A stretch of DNA of 64,000 bases from assembly GCF_030052815.1 (NCBI RefSeq), contig NC_079493.1:63798691-63862690 (forward strand). The letters are read 5' to 3'. The notes below the pieces were generated by a model. It saw nothing but the letters and a program-made list of their open reading frames with translations. It ran no database searches and was not told where the DNA came from. Below are positions 34,703-45,988 of this stretch, in pieces; the first letter of the stretch is position 1, and each line of letters begins with the position of its first letter. The translations under genes were made by a program, and so were the position numbers. This DNA comes from Hevea brasiliensis. Lineage: Eukaryota; Streptophyta; Magnoliopsida; Malpighiales; Euphorbiaceae.

Positions 34703-36143
34703 GTGACATTTCTTTGCTATTATTTTTCCTTTGTTTTTCTTGTATTTTCTTTTCTTGTATTTCATTATTTATGTCTCCTCTCTCATATCAAGGTGTGGTT
34801 CTAGGCATCCTAGCTGTCCGGACAACACTGGTCACTGGAGCAGTAGAACGCACTACCAAACTTAGGGGTGTTACAGGTTCTTTCCTGGTATTCTTTTCAA
34901 CTGAAACACACTGTTTCACAGTGTTTTAGTATCATAACTTATCATAAATCCAAAAATAAATTCAAATTTACTTTTACCTAGGCGTTCTTTAAAATTTGTG
35001 TTTTAGGGTTACTTTCTCTATACTATTCAAGTCAATTTGTTGACTTTCTAATGCTTAATAATTATGGGAATTCCAATTTCTCCCACATACCATATTTTGG
35101 TCACTAAATTTGTTGGTTTTGGTTGTTTACTCAAATTTTAAGTCTTTTAGGCAAATTTGCAAATTTTCAGTTTTGATATCCTATGTTGCACTATTCTATT
35201 GGTCATATTGCTGTTAGAATTTGGCTAAGGTTTCTTCATAGAAATTGTTCCTTATTGTCTTAATTTATTATCCTTTTTGAATCAATCCAATTGGAGTTTT
35301 GTAACTCAAGTTATAGCCATTTGAACATGGCTAGACGGATTGGTCTAACCCAGATTTTCTGGGCACTAATTTGGTTCTGGCAGTTTTAGGTCACTAAATT
35401 TGGGTGGCTAAATGACTTCGTTAAGGGCATAATTTAGGTTTGTGTTCTCATGAAAGTTGTAGGGCTATGTCTCAACTATTTACTGGTAAAATTCTAGGTC
35501 ATTTGGACCTGCCTAGCCCAAGTTATGGCCAAATGAACAAACACTGTTCATTTGGTCATTTTTGTACAGGTCAGTTTGCCTAATCCGGATTTGGCTAATT
35601 TGTTCACTAAGTTATGGTCACTTTCTAGGCATGATTCCAAAATGGAAAATGTGCCATTTTGTGTTAGTTTCATTCCCAATTGGCCTCACACAAATTGGGT
35701 TGGTAAATTTTCAGTTTTGATCCCTGAAAGGGACCTTGGTCATCTTTGCCGAAAATGACCACTTCCAATCCGAATTTCCATTCAATTCCAACACTTCCTA
35801 CACATCACAATTGGTCATACATAACCATTTTTCAACTCAAGCAAGGTCAAACACATCATTTGGCTACTTCTCACATTTTTCTCTCCCAAACCCTAAGTGC
35901 CAAAACCCTAATTTTCATAAAATTCAAATCTAATGCATTCTAAACACCTATTCATAGTCTACATACATATTTAACCTAAACAACCATTCAAATGCATCAA
36001 ATTCACTCATTTCAAGCCCTAACCTACTGCTGGCCAAATTTCTATTTGGTCACCCAAGGATAGTTTTCTTTTAATTTTTAAGTATATTTCTAAGTTAATT
36101 GAACTAATAACATAAACATTTGACTAAAATATTCAAGTTTAGA

Positions 36144-36153
36144 TTACTAACCT
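36144..36153 (-). other. Splice-donor motif in LTR (GTTAGT type)
   Basis: Sense TGAG|GTTAGTAA, the equivalent site in the TATCACAC subfamily. Confidence 0.45.
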
Positions 36154-36825
36154 CACTTTGACTTCCAAATTTTCCAAATCTTCAATTCCTTCCTTTTCTT
36201 TGTCCTCCAATCTTCTTTTCTACTTGAGTTAGCAAGGTTTTATGAAGAAATTTGAGAGAAATTAGAGGTATGTGCATGAAAATCAAGCTTGAAACCAAGC
36301 TATAATGGAGTTTTTCAATGGTGAATTTGGGAGAGAGGAGTCAGCCAAGCTAATGGAAAAGACAAAAATAATGTTTTTCTTTTCTTTTTTATGTATTTTA
36401 AAGTCTTAATTAATACACAATTATCCTATAGTTTCAATTTTTAATTATTAAGTTTATTGCATCATGCATGATGTCATGCATGATATAAGTAACTTTTTTC
36501 TTCAAATTTTTCTTTTTCCTCAACTTTTTTCTCATTTATTTTTTCTTAGTTCTTTAATTTAATTCTTAATCCCAAAATTTTCTTTTCTCTGATTTTATTG
36601 GACAGTTAGGCCAGGAGTCAGCTCTAGGGGTGAATTGACAACATTGCCCCTCGCCGTTTGATCTGGTTTGCAATTAATTCAATATTTCTTCCGGATTCCT
36701 GACCTAATTATTTAACCTGCTTAACAATTTTTTTTCATGATTTTCTCTTTTCCACTTGTTCACAATAGTCATAAGGACCGTAACGTCACATTTTACGGTT
36801 CGAAATTTGAGTTTAAATCGACCTC

Positions 36826-36880
36826 GCAGTCCTTCCCGAGAAGGTCACCCATCGCTGTTACTCTCGGCTCATTTAACTTA
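36826..36880 (-). promoter_or_regulatory. 5S-like internal promoter segment, copy 8 (TATCACAC subfamily)
   Basis: Sense TAAGTTAAATGAGCC, GAGAGTAACAGC, GATGGGTGACC (36853-36843), GGGAAGG. The GAGAGTA word is the closest of all copies to the 5S intermediate element. No T5. Confidence 0.75.
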
Positions 36881-37050
36881 TTGTATTCTATTTTTCTTAT
36901 TTATACTTAACTAATTGACAATTACTAATTATTTATGTTTAGGGCTTATCTAGTTATCTTAAATATGGTTCTAATCCCCTTAATTATCCGAGCCGACACT
37001 GATCACCAGAGTAGTGAAATATACTAGGCTATGCAAATAGGGGTATTACA

Positions 37051-38044
37051 TATTGTTGGTGGCTAGTTGGTCCATTATGGAAGCTAACAATTTTATCATT
37101 TCATTCTACTATTGTTAGGCTGCTAAAAAGCCTTCCATCATGGATTCCATAGTTAACTGTGGTTCAAGTTGTTAGGGTTGAGGAGGTCATGGCAGCTGTG
37201 CAAGGTTTTGCCCTCTATTATAAAAACTTGTGGGTGCCAGTGGTTTGTATCCTTGCTGCTTGTTCATGGGTTGATTTTGTGAGTTGGACCATGAGAAATT
37301 AGGGTGGTTTCTCCATCCAAGGTTGTAAGTGTTTGAATATAGATTGTTGAGCTACCTTTGGTTGAACTTTCCTCCGTTATTCATATAGTTTAGCTGTTCT
37401 ATAAAGGGTTCATTGAAGTTATTGCATTCTGAAGTCATACACCCTCCTCCACAGCTATTGCAATGTTGATTGCTCATCCCTATAGCATTGGCTTGCATTC
37501 TGTCAAGCCTTTTAGTGAGTTTGTCAAATTGAGCATTTATCATGCTTAGGGCATTCAATTCCAGGATCCCTAGTGGTTTTCTTGTATCTCCCCTTTTATT
37601 TGACCCCTCATAGTTGTGATAAGTGACCCTTTCTAGAAGTTCAAGGGCTTGTGCTACTGTTTTCTCCATCAGGTCTCCTTCCATAGCTGAATCTATTGTG
37701 CTCCTTGTAGAGGGCAATAACCCATTATAGAAATTCTGAACAGGAGCCAATCTTCTATGCCATGGTGTGGACATTCCCTTTGTAAGTCTTTATATCTCTC
37801 CCATGCATCATAAAGTGATTCACCTTCCTTTTGCCTAAAAGTGTTAAGTTCAACCCTCAATTTTGGAGTCTTCACAGGCGGGAAATACCTTGCTAGAAAA
37901 GCTTATGAAAGATCTTCCCAAGTGGTGAATGTTCTAATTGGTTGAGAGAGTAACCACTTCCTTGCTTTATCTTGAAGAGAGAATGGGAATGCTCTTAGTC
38001 TTATAGGTTGATCAGAGACTCCGTTCATTTTGAGTGTATCACAT
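37051..38044 (-). pseudogene. Athila-like gag, frameshifted
   Basis: Sense blocks from the right: LRVELNTFRQKEGESLYDAW and YKDLQRECPHHGIEDWLL (37875-37693), then FYNGLLPSTRSTIDSA, EKTVAQALELLERV, LNALSMINAQFDKLTKRLDR, and a Cys-rich SCGGGCMTSECN with QLNYMNN (37774-37352). The two open segments overlap in different frames, so a frameshift lies near 37700-37770. Toward 37056 a Gln-rich tail continues into the linker found at 25569. The FRQKEGESLYDAWERYKDL block is the characteristic capsid motif of Athila-type gag. Confidence 0.88.
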
Positions 38045-38756
38045 TATCACACCTTACCCTTCTGTAAGGCATAACATGACCCCGTAGTATACCTAATGAA
38101 TTACCGACTCCATCCACCGATAACCCATTAAATACACTATAAGTGATTTTAAAACAATTTTCTTACTTTTTGAAAGTGGTGAGCTTTTATAGCAGGTATT
38201 AAAAACATACACTTAAAGTTTAAAGACTAGTTAAAGTTTTTGTCTATTTTTATTTTTACTTAAATTTAGAAAATTTTCGGCAGAGTACCGTCTATATTTG
38301 GGAAAAACAGTTCTTCAAACACCTGTAAAAACACTTCCAGTAATTCATTTCATCAAAATCAACCACTACCACAACACAAATCAACATCATTTCTCCCAAC
38401 TCCATAATTCAAAACAATTCTCAATTCAATTGTCTTCAAAAATAATATTAAATAACTTAATTCATATTCTACTAAAGAAAAATTATTTTACATTTATTAC
38501 AAAACTCAAAAATAAGTTTGAACATTACAATAATTTACATTTCATTACATACCAAAATAATATTATACGAGTTTTTGTATAACTGCTCAAATAATTTACA
38601 CTCATATATTTACATGCATAATCAAAATCTAATATACAAGGGTATACCTATAATATACCCTAGGCTAGTCACAAGAAGTCTTCAAGGTGCAGCTACAGGA
38701 ATCTCACTCAACTGCTCTATCTTTACTCTCACCTGCGATAGCATACAAAGCTATCG

Positions 38757-38773
38757 CTGAGTGGTGAACTCAG
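38757..38773 (-). other. LTR hairpin after GCACCAC, with second hairpin
   Basis: CTGAGTGGTGAACTCAG. Next to it GCGATAGC-ATACAAA-GCTATCGC (38734-38756) forms an 8-bp stem. Confidence 0.72.
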
Positions 38774-39109
38774 TGGTGCACAACTATAATTTAAAATATA
38801 ATACAATATACATTGACAATAATTATACCAAAAATTTTGGAATCTCGAAATTTAACTAATTTACAAATGTCAAAATTTTCATTGCCAATAATAATAGTAA
38901 CTTGTTAAAATAACCTTGATTAAAATTTTAATTTGTCAAATCACAACTGAACAATAAAAATAGTTCCTGCAATTATGGAAATAAATAATTATTTTAACAA
39001 AATCATTTATGCACAATCACATTTAAAATCACAATTTCTTATCAATCAAAATCCATTCTTTATCTCACCAACTTTGTAAGACTAATATGAAAGGGCCATC
39101 TTTGGGGGC

Positions 39110-39179
39110 GATTCTAACTCCCTATGGTCGGGGAGGTCGAATCGGGATTCTAACTCCCTATGGTCAGGGAGGTCGAATC
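39110..39179 (-). repeat. 34-bp module in two tandem copies
   Basis: GATTCTAACTCCCTATGGTC plus GGGGAGGTCGAATC occurs at 39110-39143 and 39146-39179. It also occurs at 51292-51360 (two, opposite strand), 55003-55071 (two) and 62252-62285 (one). Confidence 0.88.
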
Positions 39180-39605
39180 ATCATGCACATTACTCACCAC
39201 ACTAATGAAACTTCTGATGGGCCATTAACAAAAACTTAGATCTAACCTCTAATAAGAGGAGAATCTATGCCTGTGCACATACCATGGTATTCAAAACAAA
39301 ATAAAGCTAACTCCATTGTCTCCTCAACAAATGATATAGAGATAGGTAATAAACTAGTCAAGCATCTATAGTGAGATATAAAACCATATTATGCATTTTT
39401 TTGTCCTTTTTATGAGCATAAATCACAACACAATATTAACTCAAGATCAATTCCAATATTCTATAATTTTTTTATGCTCATCACAATCCAAAACAAAATT
39501 TTGTATTTTCTTCATGCAAATTGCCAATCACAATTCAAAACATAATTCCAACACAATTTTCCAAACATAATTTATCCAGTTCACAACAATTTATCCAAAC
39601 ATAAG

Positions 39606-40101
39606 CATCGGGGACCCACTTCTATCAAAATTCCCTCAAAAAGTCAGACCAGGTCAACACAGGTGGCTCAACTAGGCTGTAGGGGATGGTCGTCCACCAT
39701 TCATATGCATCCCCTTGGAGAAGAGATACTGAATATTCAAATTTTAATTCTTCAGTACACTGCAGCTTTCTGAAAACCCTTTTCATTCTTTCTAACCACT
39801 GTTCTGCCTCCAGTGGATCCACAGTGCCCTTAAACTCGGTGGCCCCAAATTTCATCAATTTTTCATATTGCTGAGCTGAGGGCTATGGTTATGCTATAAG
39901 TGCTTGCATCTGAGCTTGGGGTGGCATATTTCCCGCCATTTGTTGGAAAAATGCAGTTGTTTGCTGTGCAAACTGAGTAGGAAACTGCGATGCTGGAATA
40001 GGAGCTGGAGTGGCTGACCCACTCATGTTCTGGAGTGCTGGGGCTTCCCCTTGAACCTCAGCCTCAACAGATTGTTCCATAGAATGATCTCCCTCTTCCA
40101 T
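39606..40101 (-). pseudogene. Gag N-terminal half of a Tekay-like element
   Basis: Starts at ATG 40101 (MEEGDHSMEQSVEAEVQG), then ASQFPTQFAQQTTAFFQQMA, KLMKFGATEFKGTVDPLEAE, QWLERMKRVFRKLQC, GDAYEWWTTIP and LTWSDFLREF, where the sequence jumps to LTR at about 39605. Two stops near 39890 separate an N-terminal and a central open stretch. The central block is uninterrupted for 77 codons, the best-preserved gag core in the window. Everything downstream (zinc knuckle, pol, PPT) has been lost by the recombination. Confidence 0.88.
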
Positions 40102-40125
40102 TCCATTTCCAAAAAAATTTCTATT

Positions 40126-40130
40126 TCCTG
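40126..40130 (-). other. Candidate 3' splice site before gag
   Basis: Sense CCTTGCGTTTGATCTCAG then GAAATAG, 27 nt before the gag ATG at 40101. Confidence 0.5.
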
Positions 40131-40271
40131 AGATCAAACGCAAGGAGGTTGACCTCCGTTATTGCATATTCATGATGTAAATATGTCATATGTATCAATT
40201 AAAGACACTTGAGCAGTTGTACTTATCAAAGAAATATTCACATAAATAGTCAAAATTTATTGCAAAACCAT

Positions 40272-40283
40272 GCTCTGATACCA
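40272..40283 (-). other. Primer-binding site, exact initiator tRNA-Met type
   Basis: Sense TGGTATCAGAGC, 8 nt from the LTR boundary at 40292. Confidence 0.92.
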
Positions 40284-40948
40284 CTAAAACATGTCACACC
40301 TTACCCCTCTGTAAGGCATAACATGATCCCGTAGAATGCCTAATGAACTACCGAACTTCACCTACCGATAATTCATTAAGTACACTACGAGGGATTTTAA
40401 AACCACTTTCTTACATTTTGGAAGTGGTGAGCATTTTGGTAGGAATTAAAACATTTACTTGAAGTTTCAAAATTAGTAAAAATTTTTGTCCATTTTATTT
40501 TTCCGCAAATTTTATAAAAATTTCGGCAAAGTGCCGTCTGTATTTTGAGAAAACAGTTCTTCAAAAACCTATGAAAAACACTTCCAATAAATTTTCCACA
40601 ACTCCCAACCTCCAAATAATCTCAAGTCAATACAATGCAATTCCACAATCCAATCAAAGTTTATCATCTCAAAATATTTCATTCACATTGTATTCAAATT
40701 TAATTTACATATACAGGTCTTAATTTACAGAAAGAAAATCCAAAATAATATCATTATAATTTATTATACAACTGCTCATGTAACACCCTCCCGGTAACCA
40801 CTCCGTACATTCTACTGTTCCGGTGACCGGTATCGGTCCGGACAGCTAGAACGTCCGGGAAAATATTTAAATTAAAGTCAGGAATCATAATTAACTCAAA
40901 TATTAATAAGAAACACTTAGTAAAAATTTTAGAAATAAAATACAACCA

Positions 40949-41008
40949 AGTAAAAGGAGCCGGTGCCCAAGCGATGGGTAACCGGAGGGAAGTTGCGGTT
41001 CTCGCAAC
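40949..41008 (+). promoter_or_regulatory. 5S-like segment, copy 9 (third subfamily)
   Basis: Box A degenerate (AAGTAAAAGGAGCC), GATGGGTAACC (40973-40983), GGGAAGTT. It is followed by hairpin GTTGCGGTTCTCGCAAC (40992-41008) and T5 at 41046-41050. Confidence 0.65.
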
Positions 41009-41646
41009 GAGGAGCCCTAGACCCGGGGGAAAAATTGTAAAATAATTTTTGGGACTCCAGAGAAGGGTTACTGAGGTTCCCATGGCATTAGAATGCCAAG
41101 AAAATACCTAGAAAAATTTTTCAATCGGTACAGACAATTTTGACCCGTTAAGCCAAATGGAGGGCATTTTGGTCATTTCGCCTTCAGAGGTGATTTTTGG
41201 CCGACTTGTCCAGTTGAGTAAATAATTAATATGACATAAAATATGAATAAACATTACTAGAAATTAAATTGAAATTGAGTAGTGGAGGAAAGAAAAGAAA
41301 TTGAGGAAAAAGGGCTATTTATGACATCATGGTGATGTCATTTATAATTACCAACCAATCACAATTAAACCCTTATTTGACTAACTAATAAAGAGACAAA
41401 TTGAAGACTAAATTCATCAAAGATCCAGCAGCCATCTCCTTCCCCAAAACCAGCCAAAAACGTAGAGAGAGAAAAGAGAGGGTTTCCACCATAGTTCAAG
41501 CTTCCAAGCTTTGAAACCTTGTTTATCTTGCATCAAAAACCCTAGATCCCTTCAATAAAAATTACCCCCACACCTTGTTGGAGTGTTTTGCAGCGAAGAA
41601 AAGCCAAGAAAGTGAAGGAATTGCTTGGAAAAAATCTGCCCTAATC

Positions 41647-41655
41647 AATGGTTAG
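41647..41655 (+). other. Splice-donor motif in LTR (GTTAGT type)
   Basis: ATG|GTTAGTG, about 871 nt from the LTR start. Confidence 0.45.
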
Positions 41656-42100
41656 TGCATTAGACACTTAAAACTTCTTATTTTCATGAATTGTAACTTG
41701 TATTGAGTGAGAATTGCAACAAAAATGAACAAGAATTATGTGTATATATACTATGAATTTTTGGCAGCCCTTGTGAAGGAATTATTTTGATTGTTTTGAT
41801 GGACTTAAGGTGGGCTATAGACCAAGTTTAAACCATGTGTGCATGTGATTGTTGAAGGAGCTAGTATTTAAGGTGTTGTGAAAACCTATAATGGAACTAG
41901 GGGTTTGAAGAGTGAAAAATTGACTTGGATTAGAAAATTGTTAGAGCACATTTTAATGGTCAATTAGTGACCATTTTAGGTATGTTGACCATAAAATGGA
42001 CTGAAAAATAGGATTGCAAAGAGAAGGAGTAAGCTGCCCTAGGACAGCAGAGGGACTGAAAATTCAGTCCACTTACATAGCCATAACTTTGGTTGTGTTA

Positions 42101-42127
42101 GTCCAATTGGTGTTTGGCCAATTGGAC
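42101..42127 (+). repeat. Perfect 10-bp inverted repeat (CCAATTGG element)
   Basis: GTCCAATTGG-TGTTTGG-CCAATTGGAC. Each arm contains the self-complementary word CCAATTGG. The same element is found in every LTR subfamily. Confidence 0.8.
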
Positions 42128-43229
42128 ATGAAACTAGGCTTATAATGGCACATTTTTTCTGAAGAAACCATGCCCAAAAGACCAAAGCAAGAGGACCAAA
42201 ACTTGGCCCCAATCCGGATACCCTGCAGCTGGTTCTGCAGAATTGACCAAATGAACAGTTGGCCATAACTCACTGTAGATTTGGTCAATTGACCTGAAAT
42301 TTTACAGCAACAAGTTAAGACATAGACAAACAACTTTCATGAAGGAACCTACCCCAAATTATGGCCAGAACCTAACCCAAATGGCTATGGCGATCCTTTG
42401 CTCATGCTACTGTAGATATGGTATTTTCTACAGAATGCAAATCCGGCCAGCCTGGGTTTTTGGGTCATATCTGGAGCTACAAAACTCCAAATGGAGTGAT
42501 TCAAAAAATGAAATTCAACTAGACAAAATAAGGAACAACTTTTATGTTTTACATTTCTTCAAATTACCACAGTAACAGTGTCCAATGGAACAGTGAAGTT
42601 GACTCACCAAAACTGAAAATTCTGCTTGTGTTGAGTTACACTTTGAAATGGTATTAACACTTAATGCCAACAAGTTTTAAACACCAAATGTGGTATGTTG
42701 GGAGTGCCAAAGTCAATGTACACATTTTTATTCTAAAAGTCAACATTTTTGTTGACCAATGATGAATAGTGACACCAAAAATTTGAAATTTACAAATTGA
42801 AGAATTTAAAAGTTTCAAATGCCCTAGTATACCTAACAAGATTGGTTTGGATAGTTTGGCATGCCAATAGGGTTCAGTTAGCGATCGCACATGGCAATAT
42901 GCCATTCGTGATTTCATGGCTTTTAGCCATTCGACTTTATATTGAGACTTGGCCTTGTGCACGATATTATTCTGACATTGTTAGCCGCTGCATTTACCGG
43001 GAGATGCATATGTGACCGATGGTGTGACGGCCCGAGGTACTAGGTACCCAGTGCCAGTTTACCCGTTATCAAGTCCAGTCGTCTAGTGTAGCTTACTTGG
43101 GGCAACCAAATGAATAAAAGTGAACAACGTTAACGAAATAATGGATATACCAATACCAAACAAAGAAAGCATACACATTCTATACACATTCATTTTCTTG
43201 CTATTTTCTTTTATTATATTATTGCACCA

Positions 43230-43247
43230 CTAAGCATTATTGCTTAG
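43230..43247 (+). other. LTR hairpin after GCACCA, third subfamily
   Basis: CTAAGCATTATTGCTTAG, 6-bp stem of unrelated sequence at the same place; followed by GCGTTGC-TTTT-GCCACGC. Confidence 0.72.
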
Positions 43248-44071
43248 GGCGTTGCTTTTGCCACGCGTAGGTACTGGAGATCCCGATCGTGAGCCTAGTA
43301 GACCACAGACTGGGTGAGTTCATCCTGCAGATCTGCACAGTGTCCGTGTCACCTCACTACCTGCAGTGCATTGGTAGGGCACTAGGTGTCATTTTGTCAT
43401 TTTGTAATTAAATTTTTATTTTCTCATATGTATTTGGGAATATGTAGTGTATTTTGAGGTTCATGTAAATAATAAAGATTTATGGTTATGTATGGAAGTA
43501 ATTTGAGCTTTTAATTGTTATTTATATATATGAGAACCCTGAGAAATGGATGTTGAGAAATGAAAAGGCTATTGAGAACTGAAATTGAGAAATATTGTTG
43601 AGTTTTTGATATTGAGACTCTGTTGATGAATTGAAGTTGGGTTTGTTTGAAAATTATTTGGAAGTGTTTTCACAGGTTCCGAAGAACGGTTTTCTCTATT
43701 TTTAACCGGTACTCCGCCGGATTTTCTTTAAAATTTCCGGAACCTTAAATGAATAATACTTTTGATAAATGGCTCAAATAAATTGTATTTCATAAATTAT
43801 ATGCAAAAGCATGATATAAATTAATTGAGGAATATTAGAGTGTGCCGGTACACCGTGTGGCATTACTTACTCGGGTATACTGTACACGGGTAAGGGGTGT
43901 CACAGCTCAACTTTACATTAACACAAATGACATTACAATATTTACATCAATTAATTACAAGGGTATAAATAAATACCCATACAAAGAGGATCAGTGAAGT
44001 CCTCAATATCAGTAGCAGCTCACTCTGCTGCTTTCTCCTTGCTCTTATCTACAACAGCAAAATAAGCTATC

Positions 44072-44091
44072 GCTGAGTATAAAAATACTCA
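44072..44091 (-). other. LTR hairpin after GCACCAC
   Basis: CTGAGTATAAAAATACTCAG, 8-bp stem (CTGAGTAT pairs with ATACTCAG). Confidence 0.72.
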
Positions 44092-45978
44092 GTGGTGCAC
44101 AATAAAAATTTAAAATACAATACATAAATCATTCATTGACAAAACACAATTTAAATGTTGCACAATTACATTTCAACAATTATCAAAACTCATTATAGCA
44201 AAATTTTTGGGTCAAATAATTTAATAAACATAGTGTTGCCAATTCAAACACAACTTAAGCCATGACACAAAATTTCTGATCAATGCCGTGTTGTACACCA
44301 CGACAAAGAAATCTACAACCCCACTAATTGAAATCAATGAGGGAGGTGGCTAGCTAGCTAATGAGTACTCATCCAATCTGCAACGTCAACTGGTAAACTA
44401 GAGAGGGAGGAAAATAATCGATCTCAACCCCATAAATGGAGGAGGAATAATAAGGCACTGTCATGCTAAGTGTGAATGAGAAATCCATTTGAAACAATTT
44501 ATACAAATATTGCATACAAAAATCAAATCAATTTCCAAAGCTACATTTTCATTCACAAAGTGGCAACACAAAAGTTCTTAAACTCATAATGCGTACTAAA
44601 TCCATTTTTCAATGATAAAATGCTTAAATAGGGTTTATTGTGCACAAACCTGACGTGAGTCGCCTCTAGGCCTTGACTCTGTCTTTTAGACTTTCCGAGC
44701 CTTTTTCAGCTGAAACACACAGTTTCACAGTATTTCAGTACCATAACTTAGCATAAATCCAAAAATAAGTTCAAATTCACTTTTATCTAACTTATATATG
44801 CTAAACTTAACGTTCTTTAAAATTTATGTTTTGGGGTTACTATTCACTACACTATTCAAGTCAATTTGTTGACTTTCTAAGGCTTAATAGGTATAGGAAT
44901 TCCAACATCACTCACATACCTCATTTTGGTCACTAAATTGGTTGGTTTTAGTTGTTTTCTCAAAACTTAGGTCTTTTAGGCAAAATTGCAATTTTTCAGT
45001 TTTGGTGTTTTATGTTGCACTGTTCCATTGGTCAATTTGCTGTTAGAATTTAGCAAAATTTTCTTCATAGAAAATGTTCCCTATTATCTTAACTTTATTC
45101 ACCTTTTTGAATCACTCCAATTGGAGTTTTTTAGCTCAAGTTATAGCCATTTGAATCATGGCTGCCGGATTGAACTTAACCCAAATTTCTGGACACCAAA
45201 CTGGTTTTGGCAGTTTTAGGTCACCAAATTTGGGTGGCCAAATGACTTAGTTAAGGGCATAATTTGGGTTTGTGTTCTTCATGAAAGTTTTAGGTCTATA
45301 TCTCAGCTGTCAACTGGTAAAAGTTTAGGTCATTTACACCTGTCTAGCCCAAGTTATGGCCAAATGAACAAATACTATTCATTTGGTCATTTTTGTACAG
45401 GTCAGACTGCAAAAATTCGGATTTGGACAATTTGTTCACTAAGTTATGGTCACTTTTTGGGCATGATTCCTAAATGAAAAATGTTCCATTTTGTGTCTAT
45501 TTTCATTCCCAATTGGTCTCATACCAATTGGACTTGTAAATTTTCAGTTTTGGTCCCTCAAAGGGACCTTGGTCCTGGTGCCTGCAGCATTACCCTAGGC
45601 AACCCGAATTTGCATTTGGTTCCAACACTTTTAACATACTCCAATTGGTCACAAATGACCATTTCTCACCTCAAACCATGTCCAACACACCATTTAACAC
45701 ATTCTCACATTTTTGTCTCCAAAACCCTAGATGCCAAAACCCTAGTTCATGCCATTTATTGCATTAAACCAATTCAACACCTATAACATACTTCCTCAAC
45801 TCAATCAAGCTTAGATACAATTTTAATTCTGTCAAAATACAAGTATATTCATATCAAACCCTAATTGGAAAAAATTACTTCTGGTCCTCCAACAATTATT
45901 TTCATTTCATTTTAAGCATAATTCTAAGTTAGTTAAGCTATAATTATAATAATTAAACTATAAATTCCAAGTTTAGCT

Positions 45979-45988
45979 ACTAACCTTG
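45979..45988 (-). other. Splice-donor motif in LTR (GTTAGT type)
   Basis: Sense CAAG|GTTAGTAG, the equivalent site. Confidence 0.45.

Larger units (their letters stand above)
30916..34875 (-). mobile_element. Solo LTR (3960 bp)
   Basis: TGTCACACC at 30916 to GGGGTGTTACA at 34875, flanked by GGTTC at 30911-30915 and 34876-34880. It contains no PBS, PPT or coding sequence. Modules: 5S-like box 34653-34702, splice donor 33993-34002, hairpin 31530-31544. The first 80 bases carry clustered small changes at C-rich words relative to other copies. Confidence 0.92.
25570..37050 (-). mobile_element. Solo LTR, subfamily with TATCACAC end, holding two nested solo LTRs
   Basis: Plus strand begins TATCACACTTTACCCC at 25570 and ends GGGGTATTACA at 37050, flanked by TATTG at 25565-25569 and 37051-37055. 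Removing the inserts at 26169-30193 and 30916-34875 leaves about 3.49 kb, one LTR, with no PBS, PPT or coding sequence. It is a solo LTR formed by LTR-LTR recombination. In sense it runs TGTAATACCCC to GTGTGATA, so its end is TA instead of CA. Modules: 5S-like box 36826-36880, splice donor 36144-36153, hairpin 30301-30318. Confidence 0.9.
694..38044 (-). mobile_element. Athila-like Ty3/gypsy element in four pieces (oldest layer)
   Basis: Four minus-strand segments (694-2773, 14756-15370, 25377-25569, 37051-38044) give, in sense order from the right, gag, a linker with TLRNGR, protease with a DLGAS active site, RT with FMDD, RNase H and the start of integrase. That is the domain order of one Ty3/gypsy gag-pol. 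Each break carries a perfect 5-bp duplication belonging to the inserted element (ATAGG, GGTTA, TATTG), so the four pieces were one contiguous element. No LTR of this element can be recognised inside the window. The Athila assignment rests on remembered family motifs and is good but not proven by alignment. Confidence 0.85.
38045..39605 (-). repeat. Truncated LTR fragment joined directly to gag
   Basis: Begins TATCACACCTTACCC at 38045, an LTR edge inserted in Athila gag, and runs about 1.56 kb before switching at about 39605 into gag. Its first 300 bases are only about 80 per cent like the LTR at 40292 by eye, while its middle resembles 54500-55500 (including the module at 39110-39179). It is therefore not the partner LTR of 40292. 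Hairpin at 38757-38773. Confidence 0.8.
40779..43904 (+). mobile_element. Solo LTR of a third subfamily (3126 bp)
   Basis: TGTAACACCCTCCCGGTAAC at 40779 to GGTAAGGGGTGTCACA at 43904, flanked by GCTCA (40774-40778 and 43905-43909). No internal sequence. It is close to 58047-61480 and diverges from the other LTRs except at shared modules: 5S-like box 40949-41000, donor 41647-41655, CCAATTGG repeat 42101-42127, hairpin 43230-43247. Around 42880-43000 it holds irregular short repeats of GCCAT and ATGGCTT. Confidence 0.92.

Noticed and set aside
42797..43015. Open frame of 72 codons near irregular GCCAT repeats
   Set aside because: Not conserved at the matching place in the sister LTR 58047-61480; the DNA repeats explain the sequence.
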